The notes under the pieces: model-generated
Seen by the model: only the letters and a program-made list of their open reading frames with translations
Database searches by the model: none
Told to the model about the DNA's origin: nothing
Assembly (NCBI GenBank): GCA_040386595.1
Contig: JAZKFE010000109.1
Location: 1 to 64,000, forward strand
DNA length: 64,000 nt
Direction of reading: 5' to 3'
From: JAKFVC01 sp040386595
Lineage (GTDB): Bacteria; Planctomycetota; Planctomycetia; Planctomycetales; Planctomycetaceae
Shown here: positions 26,137 to 35,313 of the stretch, piece after piece
Numbering within the stretch: the first letter of the stretch is position 1
Layout of the letters: every line of letters starts with the position of its first letter
Made by a program: the position numbers and the translations under genes

Positions 26137-27178
26137 ATGTCCCAATCTCGCCGCAAGTCAGGTTTTACTCTGATTGAGCTACTGGTGGTCATCGCCATTA
26201 TTGCGGTCCTGATCGCACTGTTACTGCCGGCCGTGCAACAAGCTCGTGAGGCAGCACGGCGCACCCAGTGCCGGAACAATCTCAAGCAGCTGGGCTTGGC
26301 AGTCCACAACTATCATGATGCGTTCAATACATTCCCCTGGGGCGGTAGCGGCGATAGCACGAACTACAATTGGGGGGGCGGAAACACCGGACAATGTATC
26401 TACAACTTGCGGACCATGATTCTGCCTTATATCGATCAGGCTGGCTTATACAATGCCATGGCGGCTCAAATGGCTGCCGCGGGACAGCCGATCGCGATGA
26501 TGAGTCCAGATAGTGCGTGGAGTGCGGCATATCAGAATCTGACTGCTCATAAAACAGTCCTTGCGATCTATGCTTGCCCGAGCGATCCGCTCGGTGGCAA
26601 TACGTCCTGTCAGAAAGGGCCGGCCTGGTCACCGCAGCCGGCGACCGCCGCGGGATCGAGCTATTTCGGGAGTGCTGGTCCAGAAGCACAGCACTCATAT
26701 ACCGACGATCTTTGTCACCAGACACCCGGGTGTGTTGTGTACAATGGATCCGGTGCGTATCTCGGCGCGGGCGTTGCGAACGGCGGCTGCGGTCTGTTCA
26801 GCGTTCAGGCAACCCGTGTTCGCATGGGGGATATCACTGATGGCACTTCCAATACGCTTGCCATGGGGGAAGAGCGTCTGGGAACCAAAACTAACCAATG
26901 GTGGGGTGATCTTCTGACGCCGGGACACAACCCCTNNNNNNNNNNCCTTCCACCAATGGACCGATACCGCGGCAGTGACACCGACCACACGCGGCATCAA
27001 TCGGGACAATATCGCCAACTTGGGGTACTATGGCCAATCATTCGGCAGTTGGCACGTTGGCGGAGCCCAGTTCCTGATGGCAGATGGTGCTGTTCGATTT
27101 ATCAGTGAAAATATCAACATAGTCACCTTCAACGCGATGGGCTCGAGAGACAAAGGCGAAATCGTAGGCGAGCTTTGA
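26137..27178 (+). CDS. DUF1559 prepilin-like protein (cut by an assembly gap)
   Basis: A canonical DUF1559 protein. The prepilin signal SRRKSGFTLIELLVVIAIIA has the glycine before FTLIE that peptidase cleaves. It is followed by LLPAVQQAREAARRTQCRNN and a C-terminal GGAQFLMADGAVRFI. The frame changes across the 10-N gap (26936-26945), consistent with one gene of about 347 residues. The ribosome site AGGAGG is four bases before the ATG. The small lipoprotein gene 130 bases downstream is the usual partner. Confidence 0.92.
26936..26945. other. Assembly gap (10 N)
   Basis: A fixed-length placeholder within the DUF1559 gene. Frames on both sides continue the same family alignment. Confidence 0.95.
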
Positions 27179-27216
27179 TGCACGCACTCATTGCCGCGTA
27201 AAACGGACACAGTTCA

Positions 27217-27257
27217 ACCGCCTGATCCGCTGGTCCCAGTGGTCAGGCGGTGTCGTT
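27217..27257 (+). terminator. Strong hairpin between DUF1559 and lipoprotein genes
   Basis: ACCGCCTGA (27217-27225) pairs with TCAGGCGGT (27243-27251), with an inner CCGCTGG/CCAGTGG stem, and GTCGTTTT follows. It could terminate or attenuate transcription before the lipoprotein gene. Confidence 0.7.
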
Positions 27258-27307
27258 TTGCCGATTGCTTAGGAAATTCAATTCATTCTCTTCAGGAGTC
27301 GAGTTTG

Positions 27308-27760
27308 ATGAACGCGTTGACGAATCGAAGCTGGCACTTGCTGGCGTTTTCGATGATCTCGGTCCTTGTTACGGGGTGTGGTGGTTCCTCAGGACTAAAA
27401 ACGATCTCTGCATCGGGGAAAATCAGTTACAAAGGTGAGCCACTGGAATTTGGCACGGTGACGTTTTCTCCCGTTGATCCCCAAGTCGCCGCGGCGACTT
27501 CCGCACCCATTTTGCATGGCCATTTTCAAACAGAAAAGGGACAGGGGGTCACGGCAGGTGACTACAAAGTCGTCGTGAATGTCCAGCGAATTCCCCCTGA
27601 CCTTAACGAAACGAGTAAGCAGAAATCCAAACCGGGGGGAAAGCCCGCCGCCGAATTTATCATCCCGCAGAAATACACGAGCTACAAAACAACGGACTTG
27701 GAGTTGAACGTGGCCAAGAGCGCCGGTTCCGTGAGCAAGGATTTTGATCTCCAAGATTAG
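27308..27760 (+). CDS. Small lipoprotein of the DUF1559-associated type
   Basis: The 150-residue protein has a lipoprotein signal ending in the lipobox VTGC (LAFSMISVLVTGCGGSSG), so Cys becomes the lipidated first residue. The mature part starts ISASGKISYKGEPLEFGTVT, the small beta-sandwich (transthyretin/carboxypeptidase-regulatory-like) common in planctomycete lipoproteins encoded next to DUF1559 genes. GGAG nine bases upstream of ATG 27308 supports the start. A strong hairpin separates it from DUF1559, so expression may be reduced relative to the pilin-like gene. Confidence 0.85.
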   Translation: MNALTNRSWHLLAFSMISVLVTGCGGSSGLKTISASGKISYKGEPLEFGTVTFSPVDPQVAAATSAPILHGHFQTEKGQGVTAGDYKVVVNVQRIPPDLNETSKQKSKPGGKPAAEFIIPQKYTSYKTTDLELNVAKSAGSVSKDFDLQD

Positions 27761-28704
27761 CGGAATGTTCGGGGGTCTTTCTTCCTTGAATCGACCAGAC
27801 CCGCCCCCCTTTGCCCTGCACTAGATAGACCACCCGGCATGAGGGGGCATTAGGGTGGGCTCATTGCTGCGTTGTATGATCGAAGGGGGCTTGGAATTCG
27901 AGCGGCAAGGGATGACGAAATCAAAGAGTTCAACGGGAGCAGAGACGTCGTGAGTTTTCATGGTATGTGATGTGGGGAAGATCTCACGCAAAGGCGCCAA
28001 GGCGCAAAGTTAAGACGAGACGGCTATATCGATCGAGTGATGGTCGTGGTGCGAGAACCTTCGTCAAATGCCCGTGTCTAATAAAGGGGGGCGAAGGGAG
28101 CAACCAATTCAAAGAGTGGGCGAGTTCTCATCGCTGTCACTTCAGGTTTTCGCTGAACCCTGACGCCAAGTGGTGTCGCTGCAATCCAGTCCCGGTCGGG
28201 ACGACAGAACCTCGTCGTGGGGCAAACTCACGGGCGACCTGAAATGATTTATAAGTCTTTGTTGGGGATGACTTTACGGATGCCTAGGGCGTGTCCGCTC
28301 GGACTTGGTCCGGCTTGGAAAACCGTCGCACGGAGATGGGCCGAACTCATTGACGGGCAAGAGTGCCCATCCTACGGACGAAGAGGGGCCGGCGAAGAAA
28401 TCAAAGAAGTGGCGAGTTTTCATGAAGCGTGCAGTTCGGAAGATCTCGAGTAAAGACGCAAAGTCACAACGTTAACACAAGACGGCTGCCATCGAGCGAT
28501 GATCCTTTGCGACTGGGCGTGAGAAGCCTCTTCGATTGCCCCCTGTTCGACAAAGAATTCAAAGAAATCAAAGGGGCGCGAGAATTCGCGATATTGGTTG
28601 GATGGCCGAGGTTGACTGATTGCTGCCTTTTAAAGGGGAGTAAGGGAAGCAAAGAATCGGCGGTTTTCTGAGTCCGGTTTTTGCCGGCTCGGTTGAGCTT
28701 CGAA
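27761..28704. other. Long intergenic region with an internal duplication
   Basis: No credible gene. Two diverged direct copies occur at about 27915-28046 and 28397-28508, sharing GAAATCAAAGA, GTGAGTTTTCATG or close variants, GGAAGATCTC, AAAGnCGCAAAG and ACGGCT..ATCGA motifs. The CACGCAAAGGCGCCAAGGCG segment resembles a low-complexity motif widespread in bacterial intergenic DNA. Confidence 0.55.
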
Positions 28705-29046
28705 TCACAACGCACCGTCCGCAATCGCAACCAGCAGGCGTTCGATTTCGGCCACCAAGGTCACTCGATTGACTGTTGCCATCGAGTGCAGCTTAGGGCC
28801 CAGGCAATCATTGGCGTACACGGTCAGGACATATTGGCCAGTGGCCAGATCACCGGAAGGATACCAGCCAACGTCCAGCACCCTGTTATGGCGTTGATGA
28901 CGAAGTTGGAGCAAGTCTTCTTTGAAAAAGACCGAACGATCCTGTTCAGAGACAAGTTCGCCAGGCGGGTCCACTTCGTACAGACCGTCGTTAAATGAAA
29001 CGGTCCATCCAGATGGGATTCTCAGTGGCTGAAGTTGGACTTTCAC
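28705..29046 (-). CDS. Hypothetical protein, 113 residues
   Basis: The protein is beta-rich (MKVQLQPLRIPSGWTVSFND; DLATGQYVLTVYANDCLG) and ends in a helix (EIERLLVAIADGAL). No signal or membrane segment. I recognise it only as a conserved-looking planctomycete protein. It is 89 bases downstream of the rhodanese gene on the same strand and may be cotranscribed. Confidence 0.6.
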   Translation of the reverse strand: MKVQLQPLRIPSGWTVSFNDGLYEVDPPGELVSEQDRSVFFKEDLLQLRHQRHNRVLDVGWYPSGDLATGQYVLTVYANDCLGPKLHSMATVNRVTLVAEIERLLVAIADGAL

Positions 29047-29135
29047 TTTCTTCCCTTTGGCCGATCGTCCTGATTAGTCTAGCCTTCGTGTCAGGCGGGA
29101 ACGAATTTGACTTTACCACCTGTTACTAAGAGGAA

Positions 29136-29540
29136 TCAGTCTTTGGACTTTTCGAAGCCCGCGTCGAGCAGTTCTTTGTAGCCGGCTTTCAGGGCTCGCA
29201 CTTCGTAGCCGCTTTTTTGCAGAATGTCGGCGGCGGTCAGAGCGCGTTTTCCGACGACGCAATGCGTGTAGATGATTCGACCTTTGGGTAATTTCTGTTC
29301 CAGAGTTTTCGCGTCGATTCCGGCCTGCAGTTCGCTGATGGGCAGAGGTATCGCGCCGGCGACATGTCCGTTCTTCCATTCAGACTTCTCGCGGACATCG
29401 ACCAGAACGGCTTTTTTGTCGGCGATTTTCTGTTTCACCGTCTGGAGTGAATCTTTCGTGTGTTCCGCGGCAGTCACCGAGAGGGCCAAGGCGCCCAGAG
29501 TAATGGTGGTCAGACACCAGGTTTGCAGTTGTTTTGTCAT
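29136..29540 (-). CDS. Periplasmic rhodanese-domain protein
   Basis: The 134-residue protein carries a signal peptide (WCLTTITLGALALSVTAAEH) followed by one rhodanese domain: AVLVDVREKSEWKNGHVAGA and the active-site loop YTHCVVGKRA with Cys94. Rhodaneses transfer sulfane sulfur; an exported single-domain form may act on periplasmic thiols or simply bind. The large sensor gene ends 34 bases upstream, so the two are probably cotranscribed. Confidence 0.88.
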   Translation of the reverse strand: MTKQLQTWCLTTITLGALALSVTAAEHTKDSLQTVKQKIADKKAVLVDVREKSEWKNGHVAGAIPLPISELQAGIDAKTLEQKLPKGRIIYTHCVVGKRALTAADILQKSGYEVRALKAGYKELLDAGFEKSKD

Positions 29541-29574
29541 ACGAGTGCTCCCCGTTCGAGAGTGATCAGGTCAA

Positions 29575-32500
29575 TTATTTCGGCGAATCGCTGAGGGTGG
29601 CTAAGATTTGCTGCAACTTACCAAAGTCAGCGGGTTTGACCAAGTGGTGATTGAATCCCGCTTCGTGTGAAGTTTGTCGATCCGTTTCCTGCCCATACCC
29701 TGTCAGGGCGATCAACATAATATCCTTCAGAGCCGGTTCCTGGCGGATTCGTTTTGCAACTTCAAAACCGTTGAGGCCCGGTAAGCCAATGTCGAGCATG
29801 GCGACTTCTGGCTGGTATTCAATCGCTACCGAGACTCCCGATGGACCGTCGTGAGCAGTCCGCACATCATGCCCTAATGATCTCAGCAGCATGGAGAAAC
29901 TCAATGTTGTATCCGCGTTATCGTCAACGACGAGTACTTTGAGGGAGCGTGTAATGGGTTGGCTAGCGATCGTGGTTGGCAAGAGCGGTTGCGGTAGATC
30001 GCCCGGAATGACCGGTAGACGGACGATGAATTCCGTGCCCTGCCCCAGGTCGCTGTGGACTTCGACTTTTCCACCGTGCAGCTCGGTGAGTCGTTGCACC
30101 AAGGCCAGCCCGATGCCGAGTCCGCCTTGCGAACGATCCAGGGTGCGTTCGGCTTGTGTGAACAGTTCGAAAATGTGCGGCATCAGTGCCGCGGTAATAC
30201 CGACACCACTGTCCCGTACTCGCAGTTGGCATTCATCGCCCTCGCGTTGAACGGTGACCCAGATGCGGCCCCCTTCCTCGGTGAATTTAGCGGCATTGGT
30301 GAGGAGGTTGATCAAGACTTGTTCCAGTCGCGCCGCGTCGGCGTGAAGCCAGATTGGTTCGGTTGGCAGTGACAGGGTGAGTTCGTGCCCATATTGCTCG
30401 ATTAAAGGGCGAGTGGTCTCGATGGCTCCATTGACGATCCCACTGACAGCCACACGCGATTGCATCAGTTGGACTCTGCCTGATGTGATGCGGGAGACTT
30501 CCAACAGATCGTCTACGAGATGCTGCAATTGGCCCAGTTGCCGTTCGATGATGCCGCGGGCCTGCTGTTGGATGCGGGTCTCATTCCCGCGTTGCAGACC
30601 GAGGAGCTGAACGGCATTGGCAATAGGGGCCAGCGGGCTGCGAAGCTCGTGACTGAGCATGGCCAGGAACTCGTCCTTGCGGCGGTGCAATTCTGACAAC
30701 TCAGAAGCCTGGCCTCGTAGCAACATTTCCAATCGGCTGCGATCTGAGATATCTCGGATGTTGCACTGAATGACCCATTGAGATCCCTCTTGATAAACAT
30801 TGGCAACCATCTCCACTGGGTGCAAGGCCCGATGACGGTCCTCCAACGGCAGGTTTTCGTAGCGAATCGAACCCTCGTCGTTCAGCTGCTGCATGGCGGA
30901 CCGACTGGCTTCCTTGTCCCGCAGGAAGCCGATTTCCCAGAGCTCCTTACCTAGGAAGTGGTCAGCGGGATAGTCGAGTAGATTCATTAAGAACGGATTG
31001 ACATGTGTGATTTTTTGGGTGCCGACGTCGACGATCAGGATCCCGTCCTTGGCGGTCTCAAAGAGACGCCGATAGCGGACCTCCGAATTGTTCAACGCGG
31101 CTTCTGTCTGCTTCCGCTCACTGACGTCGAGCGTGATGGCGAGGGCTCGCAACGGATGGTTTTGGGCGTCTCGCACGAGATTAATCGTGACATGCACCCA
31201 GGCCAGCGTGCCATCCTTACGAATAAGGCGTTTTTCGGTTTCATGAAATGCAATTTCACCACGCATCAGACGCGAAAAGCCTTCTGCGACTTGCGGTTGG
31301 TCATCGGGATGCGTCAGCTCGAGCAACGTCCGTCCGACCAACTCTGCAGCAGAATAGCCCAGGATTCGCGTGAATTGTTCGTTGACACGCAACAATCGTC
31401 CGGTCTCGGGTTCGGTCTCGCTAACGCCGACGCTGGTCGCGTCGAACATGGCATGATACTGGGCATCGCTCTCACGAGCTCGGTCATGGGCATGCCGCAT
31501 GGCGTCGATGTCGACCAACATCAGCACCACACCGTCAAGCTTGTTGTCCAACGTTTTGTAAGGACGGAGACGCAGCGAAAACCAGCGACCATGCTTGTCT
31601 CGAACTTCATGCTCCTGAGGCACGGCCAGTTCCAGCACCTCCTTGAGGAGCGGTTCCAAATCTTGGATGTTGTCGAGATGCAGCTTAATATCGGCGAGTG
31701 GCCGCCCCTGATCGCTGGGAATCAAGTTGAGCAGTTTTTCCGCCAGCGGAGTAAACATCCGGACGCGGAGATCGGGACCGAGCATGACAATCGCCATCTG
31801 CCCGCTGCCAATCAGATTGACGAGGTCGTTATTGACCCGATTCGACTCCGCGATACGATCGTTCAATTCTTCGTTGACGGTGGCCAGCTCTTCATTACTG
31901 GATTGAATTTCTTCTTTCGAGGTTTCCAGTTCTTCGTTGGTGCTTTGCAGTTCCTCATTGGCCGACTGGACTTCCTCGTTGGCCGATTGCAATTCTTCGT
32001 TCGCGGCGTCTTGCTGCTCGATCACCGACTGCAGGTACTCCCGAGTGGCGGCCAGTTCTTGCGCGAGGCGAGAATTTTCAACATCACCGGCGGCGGTGAC
32101 GTTTCGGTCTGCTTTGGGATGGGCCTTCGGATTGGGCGGAAGCTGGTGCTGGCAATCCTCAAAGATGACGAGGAATCCACCCGTTTCGGCCCCGTTTCCT
32201 TTAATGGGAATGACTTCAATGGCGACTTCGAGGTATCCGCCGTTGGATTTGACTCGCAACCCTTCTTCCCGTATGGGGACTTCTTCTTTACCCGCTCGCA
32301 GGAGGGCGGCACGAACTGCGACGAGTAATCCTTCGCGCAGCATTTTCAGTAAATTGAGGCTGGCTTTTCCAGGCGCCGGGGCGAGAAATGGGCCGGTGTC
32401 ACCACGGTACTGCAGAATTTCGAGATCAGGGGAGACCAAGACGCCTGGCGGTGCAAACTTGGTGAGCAGAACGCGATCGGCTTCTCGGGGGAGATCGACG

Positions 32501-34083
32501 GTATCTCTGAGTCGTGTCGGAATGGGGATAAATGAAGAACGCGGCGCCCCACTGCGTTGGAGTGAAAAGGGGCCGCGTTCAGAGCCGGAGTTGGAGTTTA
32601 ATTTTTTAGTGAATATTTTATACTTGGCATCTTCGACATCGAACAGGTTCTGATGATCGCCGATCGTCTCTGAACCACCCAGCCAGAGGCTGCCTCCCGG
32701 TTTTAGTGCATAGTGCAGCGTGGGCATGATGCGTTGCTGCAGCACCGGTTCCAGATAGATCAACAGATTGCGGCAACTGATCAAATCGATTCGCGAGAAA
32801 GGAGGGTCGGCCAGCACGTTGTGCCGAGAGAAGACACACGCATCTCGGATCGTCTTGCTGATCCGGTATTTGCCGTCAGTCTCCGTAAAGAACCGTTGCA
32901 GGCGTTCTGGTGAGACATCCAAGGCGATGTCTATCGAGTAGATGCCCGCCCGCGCTTTATCAATGACTGCGGGGTTCAAATCGGTGGCAAAAAGCTGGCA
33001 AGGGACCGAGCTTCCCGCCGCTTCAGCGGCCTCGGTGAATGCCATGGCGAGCGAATAGGCTTCTTGTCCGCTAGAACAGCCGAGCGTCCAGATTCGCACC
33101 GGATCGTGTCGCGATCGGTCCTTAAGCAGACGCGGGAACACTGTGGTTTTGAGAACTTCGAATGCCGCCGGATCGCGAAAGAAACTCGTGACGCTGATCA
33201 GAATGTCCTGATAGAGGGCCTCGACTTCCGCCGGTGTTTCTTGCAGGTAGGCGGCATACTCTGACAGCCCGTCCATCTTCTGTAGGACCATGCGGCGAGT
33301 GACACGGCGGTAGAGAGTGTTGATTTTATAATGGGTGAAATCGACACCCGTGGTGTGATGCAGCAGTTGTACGATTTCGGCAAGGTTAGGCTTGTCGTCA
33401 GCCTGTTGCTCGATGGGTTTCGGTACGGCATACGGATGGTGACCGATGCGGACGATTTCCTGGGCGATTTCACTAGGGGAGAGCACGAAGTCCACACATC
33501 CCGACGCAATGGCACTGTGCGGCATACCCTCGCACTGGGCAGTCGCATCCTGGGCAAAGGTGATGCCTCCTTCATCCTTGATGGCTTCCAACCCCAGTGT
33601 GCCGTCGGAAGCCGTTCCGGACAGAACCACGCCGATGGCCTGATGCCGCCGGTCTTCGGCCAGTGAGCGAAAGAATTGATCCACCGGTCGATGGATCCCT
33701 TGGCCCTCGCGTGGCAGGAGTTGTAATGTCCCCAACTTGGTGACCAGACTGCGATCGGGTGGGATGACATAGACGTGGTTGGGCTGGACTATCGATTCGT
33801 CACGAACTTCAGTGACTGGCATCTTCGTGACTCGCGAGAGAATCTCGGCCAAGGCGCTGGAGTGCGTGGGAGCCAGGTGTTGTACTAGCACGAATGCCAT
33901 TCCGGTGTCAGAAGGCAAGGCTTTGAGTAACTGTGTGAACGCTTCCAGTCCCCCGGCCGAAGCACCAATGCCGACAATCGGAAACAGCAGACCTTCGCCC
34001 AACTCGGCGACTTCGTCCACATTTTCGAAGGTACTCGGCAATGCTGCGGGTTCTTCAGCAATCGTTGCAATTGGGGGTGTCAT
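29575..34083 (-). CDS. CheB-CheR-PAS-histidine kinase-receiver fusion
   Basis: About 1502 residues. Order: CheB methylesterase with GIGASAGGLEAF, QHLAPTHSS and SGTASDGTLGLEAI (residues ~35-215). CheR methyltransferase with IWTLGCSSGQEAYSLAM and SCRNLLIYLEP (~235-500). A long coiled coil of NEELQS repeats (~675-760). Three PAS-like segments (~775-1135). HisKA FLAMLSHELRSPLAPI. HATPase with NLLTNAAKF and GGLGIGLALV. A C-terminal receiver with LVVDDNADTT and MLDIGLPG. A hybrid sensor that could both modify and phosphorylate; the signal is unknown. GTG 34104 would add seven residues; ATG 34083 is preferred. Confidence 0.93.
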   Translation of the reverse strand: MTPPIATIAEEPAALPSTFENVDEVAELGEGLLFPIVGIGASAGGLEAFTQLLKALPSDTGMAFVLVQHLAPTHSSALAEILSRVTKMPVTEVRDESIVQPNHVYVIPPDRSLVTKLGTLQLLPREGQGIHRPVDQFFRSLAEDRRHQAIGVVLSGTASDGTLGLEAIKDEGGITFAQDATAQCEGMPHSAIASGCVDFVLSPSEIAQEIVRIGHHPYAVPKPIEQQADDKPNLAEIVQLLHHTTGVDFTHYKINTLYRRVTRRMVLQKMDGLSEYAAYLQETPAEVEALYQDILISVTSFFRDPAAFEVLKTTVFPRLLKDRSRHDPVRIWTLGCSSGQEAYSLAMAFTEAAEAAGSSVPCQLFATDLNPAVIDKARAGIYSIDIALDVSPERLQRFFTETDGKYRISKTIRDACVFSRHNVLADPPFSRIDLISCRNLLIYLEPVLQQRIMPTLHYALKPGGSLWLGGSETIGDHQNLFDVEDAKYKIFTKKLNSNSGSERGPFSLQRSGAPRSSFIPIPTRLRDTVDLPREADRVLLTKFAPPGVLVSPDLEILQYRGDTGPFLAPAPGKASLNLLKMLREGLLVAVRAALLRAGKEEVPIREEGLRVKSNGGYLEVAIEVIPIKGNGAETGGFLVIFEDCQHQLPPNPKAHPKADRNVTAAGDVENSRLAQELAATREYLQSVIEQQDAANEELQSANEEVQSANEELQSTNEELETSKEEIQSSNEELATVNEELNDRIAESNRVNNDLVNLIGSGQMAIVMLGPDLRVRMFTPLAEKLLNLIPSDQGRPLADIKLHLDNIQDLEPLLKEVLELAVPQEHEVRDKHGRWFSLRLRPYKTLDNKLDGVVLMLVDIDAMRHAHDRARESDAQYHAMFDATSVGVSETEPETGRLLRVNEQFTRILGYSAAELVGRTLLELTHPDDQPQVAEGFSRLMRGEIAFHETEKRLIRKDGTLAWVHVTINLVRDAQNHPLRALAITLDVSERKQTEAALNNSEVRYRRLFETAKDGILIVDVGTQKITHVNPFLMNLLDYPADHFLGKELWEIGFLRDKEASRSAMQQLNDEGSIRYENLPLEDRHRALHPVEMVANVYQEGSQWVIQCNIRDISDRSRLEMLLRGQASELSELHRRKDEFLAMLSHELRSPLAPIANAVQLLGLQRGNETRIQQQARGIIERQLGQLQHLVDDLLEVSRITSGRVQLMQSRVAVSGIVNGAIETTRPLIEQYGHELTLSLPTEPIWLHADAARLEQVLINLLTNAAKFTEEGGRIWVTVQREGDECQLRVRDSGVGITAALMPHIFELFTQAERTLDRSQGGLGIGLALVQRLTELHGGKVEVHSDLGQGTEFIVRLPVIPGDLPQPLLPTTIASQPITRSLKVLVVDDNADTTLSFSMLLRSLGHDVRTAHDGPSGVSVAIEYQPEVAMLDIGLPGLNGFEVAKRIRQEPALKDIMLIALTGYGQETDRQTSHEAGFNHHLVKPADFGKLQQILATLSDSPK

Positions 34084-35313
34084 AATACATTGCCTATCAG
34101 TCACTGCCCGGCGGTCAGCCTCGAGCTGTGGGCTGGATGGGGGTCACAGCTCAAGGTTCATGGACTTTACAACGTGGTTGGAAGTCCCACTTGAATTGGA
34201 GTTCGCCGGTCTTGCGGAGACCGGGGGGATTCCCCTGTCGGTAACGACTTTTGTAGAGCAAATACTGTTCTTTGCGGCTGGCAGATCGTCTCGTCGCAAA
34301 CAATCTCGCCGGTAGCGCTCTCACCGCAACGGGTGGGCACAAGCATCATCGCGGCAGGCGCGGAAAGTTTTCTGGATGGGGGAATCCCTAACTTGTTACC
34401 TGGATCATCGCAGATTAGCGGACTTTTATCTATCACTAGCCGATCCGGATTGTCCGCGGACGTCTGGGGCGATGTGCTTGATAACCGTGGTGTCAGCGTT
34501 GCCTGGAATGTGGGCTCCGTGGACGATCCCGAGCAGCCTTTTGACGCTTTGGAGATCGCCACGTTGTCTTTCCTTTCGAGGAATTCCGGCCCGTAATGCC
34601 CCGCCCCGCAGATCCTTTAAAGCACGCTGACGATTCCTTTTGCGATGCCTACTGGCGTGTCGGGACTCAGCCTGACAGATCATCGCGCGAACTTGGTGCG
34701 GGTCGCGGCATGGGGGATTCCCTTCGGCTGCCAAAACTTTAGCGATTCCAGAATTGAGATTTCCGCGGACCGCCAAGCGTGTGGGGGGGCGAGGAGACGA
34801 ACATTGAATAGGGATACGTAAGGGCGACACGACTTAGAAGTCCTGGGCGACTCCGTAGGACAGCGATTCTGCTGATTGCGACAGGCTGGGTTTTCTTCAG
34901 CGAAATGCTCAGTAAGTTCGTGGCGGCAGCATCCTTCCCACGGGGACGGCATGGTTCGTGCTAAGGCGAGCATCACCATTACTGTGCGAGCGAGATCAAG
35001 CACAAAGGTCGCGGGTGTCGGGGTTGGGAGCTCTCAAGCTCCGGTCGTTAATCCAGGACTCGCGGACTCACTTTATTAGGGCGAAGTTTAACGCAGCGGC
35101 GCTTTCCGGCTGCGGTCTCGTGCTGCCCGACTGAGTTACTCTCGGAGCCATCCCATCCTCTACCGGGGTGTTCCTTCATTGCTGCGTGGCGCAGAGGCTG
35201 TTTCGATCGGAAATTCGATCGGCGTCGCACGCTATTTTTTATTCATTTTGTCGGTTTATTCCCAGGCGACACGTCTCGAAAAACGTGAGCGGGGAACTTC
35301 TAGGAGCAGGACA
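34084..35313. other. Long intergenic region
   Basis: Divergent upstream region between the sensor gene and the surface-protein gene at 35314, about 1.2 kb. Short frames are open on both strands but none looks protein-like. GCCGGTCTTGCGGAGACCGG near 34202-34222 is a small hairpin. No RNA gene was recognised, though the length leaves room for one. Confidence 0.45.

Noticed and set aside
27967..28453. Small open frames between 27967 and 28453
   Set aside because: Located in duplicated intergenic sequence with no start signals or family resemblance.
31003..32328. 441-residue plus-strand frame
   Set aside because: It is the reverse-strand shadow of the coiled-coil and PAS part of the large sensor kinase.
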